Origin: Zygaena filipendulae
Lineage: Eukaryota > Arthropoda > Insecta > Lepidoptera > Zygaenidae
Reading direction: 5' to 3'
Assembly: GCA_907165275.2 (NCBI GenBank)
Contig: OU015653.1
Span: forward strand, 2,820,001 to 2,884,000
DNA: 64,000 bases
Shown: piece after piece, positions 56,741 through 64,000 of the stretch
Layout of the letters: every line of letters starts with the position of its first letter
Position numbering within the stretch: position 1 is the first letter of the stretch
Translations under genes and position numbers: made by a program
Notes under the pieces: model-generated
What the model was told of the DNA's origin: nothing
What the model saw: the letters and a program-made list of their open reading frames with translations, nothing else
Databases searched by the model: none

Positions 56741-57525
56741 ATAAAATTGTTAATTCTCCATGCAACGATGCCTCTCATATAGGTATTGTAGTAAGATATC
56801 TGTTTCAGCCGATACATCCAGCGAGATAAAATCAATAGCCGACGGTGTGGGACGTTGGTACCTACGAATAATGTATGTATTCAGTAAATACATTTTACCG
56901 TACGGTTTAAGCCAGTTAAATTCGAAGAGCATAGAATACACTTGGTACCTGATAAATTATGTTAACATTAATTTTAATCTTCGAAATTAAACCCCAAAGT
57001 TCAAAATTAAAAGAGGTTTATTTAAGATAAAAATTATCACGTTAATCTGTAATATATATACAGATAAGTATATACTTAAATTCAAACCGTCGTCGATCAA
57101 AAGGCAGTAAAAAGCTTTTTATCTCGAGTTGAACGTTCGAAATTTGGGTAAAACAATCAAGAAACACCGGCAGACAAGTCACGTGTTACACCTAAAGCAA
57201 ACGCAATAACTAATGTACGTATGTATATAAAGGTCGGAAACGGACCGATCAACTTTCTACTTTTTAAAGTAAACTTCACTCCATCTAAGGATGAAGAGCC
57301 GTTAGACAAGTTTAATTTAAAACGACTTACCGCTCGATTGCCGTCGGCGGTGCGGATTAAAACTTGTTCACTCGAATGTATCGCTAAGGATATTTCCAAA
57401 CCTAAATCAAAGTGAGCCAAGTAAATAAAGGTACGGGAAACCTAGGAAAGTTCTATTTTTCATCTCGTAGGTATAATATTCTGAAGTGCTCTTTAGGTAT
57501 GGCAGGGAGTAAAAAAATAATTTTT
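56741..57525. other. No gene recognised; possible low-copy segment
   Basis: 57140-57420 is less AT-rich and carries complementary open frames (87 codons minus, 64 plus), with TATATAAAGGTCGG near 57224. It could be a fragment of a gene or of an unrecognised element; nothing here identifies it. Confidence 0.3.
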
Positions 57526-57852
57526 CTTTACTCATACTCGGAAAGTAGGTCTGAAGTTGCCTGAGAAGCGGGTTGAAAGTAACACTTTTCAGCCCTACGA
57601 AGAATCGCTTTCAACGGACAGCTGGATACTGCAGTAACTCAAGTTTTTTTTTTTATGTCATAGGGGGCATACTTACGGGCAGTAGCACACCTAATGGTTG
57701 ATTTATGTAAAATAAAATTCACTCATTTTTTTCTTTAGCTAATTCCTATTTTTATTTTGACTTTCCTTGCATTCGTAATGAAAAGCACAGTGTTATCCTC
57801 GGGAGAAAGCCTTTCACCCCTACAGTTTCACCCCTTTCAACAATGTACTATC
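57526..57852 (+). repeat. 330-bp duplicated unit with SINE tail, copy A
   Basis: It begins TTACTCATACTCGGAAAGTA and includes AAGCGGGTTGAAAGTAACAC. It then runs into the complement of the SINE tail module (TTTTATGTCATAGGGGGCAT, about 57646-57700) and continues to AAAAGCACAGTGTTATCCTC. It repeats at 62.49 kb. Confidence 0.75.
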
Positions 57853-60030
57853 GTTACATTACCTTATAAGCGTTACATTCCCCATTTAGGATTTTTATCT
57901 ATTTTTTGATTGTCAACCTAGACGACATCGTGACAATGTTTTTTCTGTCCTAAACCTTCTTATACAAAATTTAAGTCAGTTGTAATCGTACTACTTATAC
58001 AATACGTCGACCAAATATATATGTAGGTACTAAAGAAAACACTGTCCCTTCACAGAAGCACTAATTTTTGATCTGAAATCAGCAGGTAAATAGTACATTT
58101 TAATTTCCGCCCACCCTGTGCAAACTTGTTGCAATTGCGTAAAGACACTCGGAAAACTTGTGGCTCTTGTGTCCGTTCGCTTTGTTGTCTTTAGTTGAGT
58201 TTTTGTTCACATTTGTTGGAGACTTTATCCGCTTTTCACATCTTCTCGTGGGATTTTTTTCTTACACATATATATCATGCTGTTTAATTTTCTTTCTCTA
58301 TACCTTTTCAACAAGAGACTTTTATGCTACCGTCCTATCGTATTTTAGAGAATGTATGACATTCTTATTCAGTTTCAAATGAAAGTGAATATTAGCTTTT
58401 AATATACTGCATAGGTACTTACAATTAGTAAAAAAACTATAGTTATTTTTTTTCAAGCCTTATTTGGCCGCTTGGTAGAGAATCTTTGTAGAACCACAAT
58501 CCCACCAACACTATTTAAACCGACGGCGTCCTAAGTCCTTTTAAATTAAAACTATCTGTGACACGTTCCCTTTGAGGATTTATTGCTAAGCGAAAACACT
58601 GGCTAATAACAAAGTTTGCTATGGAAATTTATTCCTTGCGCCTACTGGTTTAGGGGCTACTTGAATTGTACCTATTAAACGTTAATTATAAATGGTGGTA
58701 TCACGGAAGGAATTTGAATTTCAAATTATTGTTACTGATAGAGTAAGAGTATGCTATGATTTTTATGATTGTAACATGCGTTTAATTTTCACTGATTTTT
58801 GAAAAAAAATATTTCATCACGTACCTATAGATTGGTAAATCATTAAATTTCATAAAATAAAAGTTCTCTGCCGTGTCTTTAGGTATAAGTTCTGATTTTC
58901 ATGCGGTTTTTACCAATAGATAGAGTGATTAATGGGTAAGATTCAGATGTATAATTTGTCAAGGTTTTGTGTGAATTGGTTAAACTCCTGACGTTATAAA
59001 TGCTAAAGTATATGCGATTTATGATGGTGTTGTACGTAGGTATGAAAATATTTTGTTGTATCTAAGATTTGCAATATTTATAGCATGTCACAGGTAAATT
59101 GTATAATTCTTTTGTTCACAAACGATACATGTGACAATGTACCATACATAGATGACCCGATGGTACCAGTACTATATGTAGAATATTTTACTGTGTTTAT
59201 GTCATTTTTCGAAACTCATCTCTCCTAATGTGTTGGAGCGCATTGAAAAGCAAAATTTTGCTAACGAACGAATTGCGTTATAACTTGCCAACAATATTAT
59301 ATTGTATATCTACTCATATAAGTATATTTTGAAATTGTAACCCGGATCTAGAAAACAAGTGGAAGAATTGAAAACTTAGGCACAGTAAAGCTGCCCATTG
59401 CGCTTAGATCTCCTCACATATTTAAACTACCCATAAACTTAACCGCACACAGTCTAAATATATTACTACCGTGAACGCGTTAGAAACTGATAATTTCAAC
59501 CGTTCGTTGTATGAAACAAATTTACTCTGTGTCTAATAATATGGGTGGGGCAACGAAGGATGTACGTACAGAGTAGTCCTGCCTCCAATATTACATTTGC
59601 ATAATGTACTTAGCGTGAAGAGCCGCATACAAAGGCACTTACGAAAGTGATGAGACATTACCGTGTCAAACCAAAATGAATTCTTCTGCGTTACCAATTG
59701 AATACACATTTGTTTGATGAAAAATATCACGTTTAGTGCCAAATTATATAATAGTCGTTTATTCCAGGCGCAAAACGTGAAGTTTTTGTATAAATTTATG
59801 AAATTTACACATTGTTTTTCATCATTTTATAATATTATGGGAAAAATGTATTTTAAACTTAAACAACAATCACAATTGAGAGTTTTGAATATTCATTTAC
59901 TTAATATTCTATAAGTTTTACGTTATAAATGGAAAGTTTCCAAATTTGAATTTGAATCTAGTGTAATTAAACAGAAGCAGAATACCAATTATAATGTTAT
60001 TGAAAGATTTGCTACTTTCAGTTCTATTAA
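57853..60030. other. No gene recognised
   Basis: Over 2 kb of AT-rich DNA without an assignable repeat or a convincing exon. Short frames have no domains. Confidence 0.45.
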
Positions 60031-60170
60031 CTGTTCGCCGAGGTTTCAATTTTGGAGTTCCCGCGGGAATTCCAGATTACAATATAGCCTTTATTACTCT
60101 GGGATAATGTAGCTTTGTAATGGTAAAAGAATTTTTGAAATCGGTGCAGTGGTTCAATGTTTGCTTTGGT
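60031..60170 (-). mobile_element. Degenerate Helitron
   Basis: GTTCGCCGAGGTTTCAATTT and GAGTTCCCGCGGGAATTCCA, then AAATCGGTGCAGTGGTTC. The terminal CTAG is gone. Confidence 0.65.
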
Positions 60171-60258
60171 GATCTTAATAGCTAGGAGTATTATATGAAA
60201 ATGTAAAAAAAACTTCAAAAGATAGATACTTAAACAACGCGGGATATTTATGTATATG

Positions 60259-60446
60259 TCTATGCTAATATTATAAAGAGGAAAGATTTTATTTTTTGTT
60301 TGTTTGTTTGTTTGTTACGATTTAACTCAAAAACTACTAGACCGATTTAAAAAATTATTTCACCATTAGAAAGTTACATTATCCCTGAGTAACATAGGCT
60401 ATATTTAGCCGAAATTATCGCGGGTGAAACCGCGCGGGACAGCTAG
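60259..60446 (+). mobile_element. Helitron, nearly intact (188 bp)
   Basis: TCTATGCTAATATTATAAAG start, GTTTGTTTGTTTGTTTGTTA run, AAAACTACTAGACCGATTTA block, CTAG end at 60443-60446. A short GC-rich part is deleted (GCCGAAATTATCGCGG). Confidence 0.82.
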
Positions 60447-61532
60447 TCTTAAATAATAACAGAGACCGAAGACTTCGTGGCACAATAAATAAAATTAGGT
60501 ACTGTAAACCTTACTAGAACTCCCATAATATATTTGTATTTCGTATATTAATCTTATTTGTTAGGTTTGTATATCAACGAAATATGTGTATAGCATGTGT
60601 ATAGTATTATTTGTTGTTTTTTTTTTTTTTTTTCCACAACGCTGCGTCTTCATGAACGACCAAGCTGCTTCCCAACGTACGTATGTAGGTATATGTTTTG
60701 CAGAACTTGCGATAAATTGACTTGCAATACCGCAGTCGCGCCCGCGGCCGCTCCCGCTCCGCTCGGCTCGGCTTGGCTTCCCATCGAGCTGTTAATTTCC
60801 GCTGGCTTGTATCGGCGGAGCGTAGCAGAGGCGTATTATTACGCCTTACCAGCAGTTTGCGACCTGTTATATAACATCTATAAGTGTGCTGTTAGGAAGA
60901 CAGACGGAGCTGGAAGCGATTTTTGCTATCATCAAAAATCATAAACAATATACTGTTTATTCTATCCGTGTTTTTTCACTGTGCTTTTTTGGGATAATTA
61001 CGAATACACATTAGAATGCTTTTTTACATGTATTTCTAAACAATATACATAGTCAAATAGGTAATAAAATTATCAAAAACATGCGATCAAATACTGTTGT
61101 ATATGAAATACAGATGCATTAAAAAAATTGTTTAGTAAGAAATTTAACTAGGTACATTATTATCATATCGATTCAAATCGCTTACCGCTCCGTCTATCAA
61201 TACGAGCGCTACCTTACCTAACGTTCATAGGTAGCAGTGGTTGGATATTGAGGAAATGACACAGATGTTTCGGATCACATGTAATTTTAGACATTCCTCT
61301 ATGTATTACGATGTAATCTTAAGTTTACTATGACTAATACACCCAAACATCTACTACTAGTAGGTACCTAAGTAGATGATGACATGTTATGTGAGGTATT
61401 TTTAGACGTTAGTTTTGTTAATCAGGTACAGAAATTAAATAGATATTTGTAGACTACGTATAGCAAAACATGGTAGATATTTATTAGCTAAACGTATTAT
61501 ATTATCTAAAATAGCTCCAGGTAGGTTAATAC
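60447..61532. other. No gene recognised; GC-rich island
   Basis: 60725-60840 is the most GC-rich patch of the window (CGCGCCCGCGGCCGCTCC, then CGGCTCGGCTTGG). A 115-codon frame spans it but opens with a poly-T/phenylalanine run and has no domain. It could be a promoter or 5' UTR island, or foreign repeat DNA. Nothing downstream looks like a coding exon. Confidence 0.35.
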
Positions 61533-61557
61533 ACTATTGATTATATATCTATATCCA
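61533..61557 (-). mobile_element. GGAC MITE end remnant
   Basis: AATACACTATTGATTATATA followed by CTATATCC is a mutated right end of the GGAC MITE family, cut directly against the next element. Confidence 0.5.
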
Positions 61558-61559
61558 AC

Positions 61560-61925
61560 TATAAATCGTGTTAATGAATTAACTGAAAACTAGAAGATAT
61601 GTAGTTAGTTCAGAATCAATTAGCGAATCGATCGCACTGTTTTAAAATATGTTATATCTTTTCACTTTTAATAGCCCATGTCTAAATTAGTAAATTATTT
61701 ATAATACAATATTTGGCGCATACGCCGCCCGCAGCAAAAAAAAATCGAACCGGAAGGTGCGGGCGTAGAGCTTTGAATTTCGTAGATAGGTCATCTCCAA
61801 ATTAATGTTGAAAAACTTTAAGAGTATTATTTTTTTTTGACATAAAATATATTTCAATCATATTATTTTTTATTTTTTTAAATGGGATGTATCAGGTTTT
61901 CAGTTAATTCATTAACACATTATTA
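61560..61925 (+). mobile_element. TATACNACGTG MITE, copy 3
   Basis: The left end CGTGTTAATGAATTAACTGA and right end AGTTAATTCATTAACACATT are inverted repeats. The interior is shared with copies 1 and 2. The outermost bases have decayed. Confidence 0.85.
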
Positions 61926-61985
61926 ACGGATTAAGTCCGCCTTTTTACATTTATACAATAAAGTTCTTCAAATAAATAAATAAAT
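61926..61985 (+). mobile_element. LINE 3' tail with (AAAT)n
   Basis: GGATTAAGTCCGCCTTTT, then ATACAATAAAGTTCTTC and AAATAAATAAATAAAT. This is a common type of lepidopteran LINE end; no coding part is present. Confidence 0.65.
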
Positions 61986-62213
61986 CCCAGATATGAGAAT
62001 CGCTTCGTAGTTTTTTGCAGCGCGTGTTGACGTTATCAAAAATGTATAAATCGTATGTGATGTGCCCACTGGGCTGAATCCATCCCGACGTGTGATACTG
62101 GCACTAGGATAACCGAGATAAAATATTTAATCGGGGAAAAGTACAAACAATCCCCTCGAGACTATAAGCACATCTATCTATTACTTGTTAATTCTATAAG
62201 TGATATATAGGTA

Positions 62214-62460
62214 TCTCCATACTAATATTAATAAATGCGAAAGTGAGTTTGATTGTTTGTTTGTTATGCTTTCACGCCTTATCGGCTCAACCGACTATCA
62301 TGATTTTTTTTCAGTGTCCACATTATTTGTAACATGTTATATAACAATTTTATAACATGTTTTGTTATGTAGTGTGTACGTACGTACGTACCGTTACGTG
62401 TAATGTACTTAGTAGAAAAAAAACCAAATCCTAACGACCGAAGTCGCGGCGATAGACTAG
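62214..62460 (+). mobile_element. Helitron, 3' half replaced or diverged
   Basis: The start is clear (TCTCCATACTAATATTAATA, then TATGCTTTCACGCCTTATCG). After about 62310 the similarity stops until CGAAGTCGCGGCGATAGACT and CTAG at 62457-62460. GTACGTACGTACGTAC at 62379-62395 lies in the novel part. Confidence 0.5.
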
Positions 62461-62485
62461 TAACTAGATAGGTAAATCACCTTTT

Positions 62486-62821
62486 CATTACTCATACTCG
62501 GAAAGTAGGTCTGAAGTTGCCTAAGAAGCGGGTTGAAAGTAACACTTTTCAGCCCTAGGGAGAATCACTTTCAACTGACAGCTGGATAGTGCAGAAACCT
62601 CAGAAGAATAACTAAGCAGAAACTCAAGTTTTTTTTTATGTCATAGGGGGCATACTGGCCAGTAGCACACCTAATGGTTGATTTATGTAAAATAAAATTC
62701 ACTCATTTCTTTAGCTAATTCCTATTTTTATTTTGACTTTCCTTGCATTCGTAATGAAAAGCACAGTGTTATCCTCGGGAGAAAGACTACTTTCACCCCT
62801 AGGATAACAATGTACTATTAC
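62486..62821 (+). repeat. 330-bp duplicated unit with SINE tail, copy B
   Basis: It matches 57526-57852 with high identity. It has an extra AGAAGAATAACTAAGCAGAA in the first part and lacks a short AGTTTCACCCC segment near the end. Confidence 0.75.
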
Positions 62822-63052
62822 TAACCAAGACATATTAAAGTACTTTTGTCGATATTTTCTCTATCTCTATTACTCCCACATCAGATCTCTATTTGGCGAC
62901 CTTCTTTCTTTCGATAGCCATTTTCTTTATATCTCATCATGTCGCATGCAATGGATGAAAAGGTCAATAGAGATCCCGAGTTATTAAATTGAGTGCGTAC
63001 GTAACGTTTACTTCACTTGTGCAATGTGCGTGTAGTGATACTTTTATTAAAA

Positions 63053-63272
63053 TGCTAAAGTCACACTACAAAGAGCTTCGCTTATTGCTAAGAGACAAGA
63101 AACTCGCTGAGTGACTGATCCTAGTGAATAGACACATTGCATACCGCATACAGCTGGCCACACTATCAACTATAGCTAGGCACTTCTAGGGGCGTAGATT
63201 GCAGTGTGGCCAGCTGCGATAGTTTCTTGGCTCTTAGCAATAAGCTAAGCTCTTTATAGTATGACGTTAGCC
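63053..63272. mobile_element. Long-TIR MITE with nested inverted motif
   Basis: About 45-bp terminal inverted repeats: GCTAAAGTCACACTACAAAG against GGCTAACGTCATACTATAAA, continuing through TTATTGCTAAGAGACAAGAA. Further in, AGCTGGCCACACT occurs in inverted order on each side of an ACTATAGC centre. 220 bp; no frame. Confidence 0.78.
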
Positions 63273-63461
63273 TAAGCAAGGCGTAAAGTGAATGTTTCTT
63301 AAAGCACATTCGGTTAAATGTGATTTCAGGAGTTGTAATTTTGTTTTGTTAGGTACGCTTATCACTCCAATTTGGTGCCACCTGAAAGACTTCTCATTGT
63401 ATATGTATTTACCTTAGACTGTTAGTGATTAAAGTGTATTGTGTTTGTAATTATATTATTA

Positions 63462-63660
63462 CTAGCTGTGCCCCGCGGTTTCACCCGCATTAATTTCGAA
63501 GTCCCCGCGGGAATTCCGTAACGAAAAGTGCCCTATGTCCTTTTCTGTACCCTTGGTAACGTGCATGCAAAATTAAATCCCAATCCGTTCAGCCGTTTTT
63601 GCGTGATTGAGTAACAAACATCCAAACATCCAAACTTTCAAATTTATAATATTAGTAGGA
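63462..63660 (-). mobile_element. Helitron, intact reference copy (199 bp)
   Basis: The clearest member of the dominant family. On the minus strand it begins TCCTACTAATATTATAAATT and ends in a stem-loop (GCGGGTGAAACCGC) eight bases before CTAG. The flanking bases are A on the left and T on the right. TC...hairpin...CTAG inserted between A and T is the structural signature of Helitrons. It is known that short non-autonomous Helitrons (Lep1-like) are abundant in Lepidoptera; the family name is inferred. No Rep/helicase protein is encoded here or elsewhere in the window. Confidence 0.9.
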
Positions 63661-64000
63661 TTAATAATATTTTTTATTATATAATATATGCTTTGTTTAT
63701 ACTATAATGTTAAAAAAAACTTAAGCAAAGTGGTCAATAAATATGTATTCGAGTTTGCTTTTATCTTTTCACTTACCGTCTCTACGCACACGTTTTAAAT
63801 AAATGGGTTCTCTGAATTCTAAAAAATTTTGGACCTTTTACATTAAAACTATATTTTTCTTTGCTTTAGAAACAAGACATTTTAGAGCAAAAATTCACTG
63901 ACATGTAATAGCACTTAGTTTGAGGTCACAAAGTTGGCCGGGCCCGTCGGGAGTCGACCATACAATGCGTTGCGAGAAGTTGTATCCGAACTTTTAAGTT
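63661..64000. other. No gene recognised
   Basis: AT-rich DNA to the window edge. The last 80 bases are somewhat richer in G+C (GGCCGGGCCCGTCGGGAGTC) but unassigned. Confidence 0.4.

Noticed and set aside
60597..60944. A 115-codon plus-strand frame as a protein gene
   Set aside because: It begins with a poly-T stretch read as phenylalanine, crosses the GC-rich island, and shows no domain, signal or splice context that supports it.
62379..62395. The (GTAC)n palindrome as a regulatory site
   Set aside because: It is a short simple repeat, also seen at 7.96 kb, with nothing to link it to a gene.

Overview
This window looks like intergenic DNA, or possibly part of a long intron, from a lepidopteran (moth or butterfly) nuclear genome. 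The DNA is AT-rich and full of the short motif TAGGTA/TACCTA. It is packed with repeats whose ends look familiar from Lepidoptera: short Helitrons ending in CCGCGGGG-N-ACAGCTAG, tRNA-headed SINEs, 5'-truncated non-LTR retrotransposons with short-repeat tails, and several MITE families. I could not assign a species. No host protein-coding gene, tRNA gene, rRNA gene or CRISPR array can be supported. Almost all open frames are short (60-118 codons), overlap other frames on both strands, or sit inside repeats. The two longest frames (49.0 and 16.5 kb) are C-terminal pieces of retrotransposon reverse transcriptases.

Layout. 0-5 kb: a SINE head, a hairpin MITE carrying two TGACGTCA palindromes, and a 353-bp MITE. 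5-10 kb: degraded Helitrons and a composite SINE at 9.1 kb. 10-15 kb: a Helitron split by a 60-bp-arm foldback element, and two GGAC-type MITEs with 4-bp target duplications. 15.6-17.1 kb: a minus-strand LINE 3' end and a SINE tail. 17.5-24 kb: one half of a 400-bp duplicated unit, two further MITEs and LINE tails. 24.8-26.3 kb: two nested insertions (a hAT-like element inside a Helitron, and a MITE inside a SINE). 27-37 kb: Helitrons, four more hairpin MITEs and a degenerate RTE-type LINE at 30 kb. 37-47 kb: mostly unassigned AT-rich DNA with a cluster of four abutting Helitron pieces at 40.1-40.8 kb. 47-53 kb: a SINE, the best LINE reverse-transcriptase fragment, and two hairpin MITEs in the same orientation with a Helitron between them. 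53-64 kb: second copies of three duplicated units, a GC-rich patch at 60.7 kb, a third copy of the 353-bp-type MITE, and a very clean Helitron near the end.

The genes do not form a pathway. The biology visible here is repeat dynamics: nesting order, target-site duplications, repeats dispersed far apart, and one MITE family that spreads a CREB/ATF-type palindrome. All family names rest on recognised ends, motifs and comparison between copies within the window; no database search was possible. Boundaries marked as intact were read base by base; the others are approximate.
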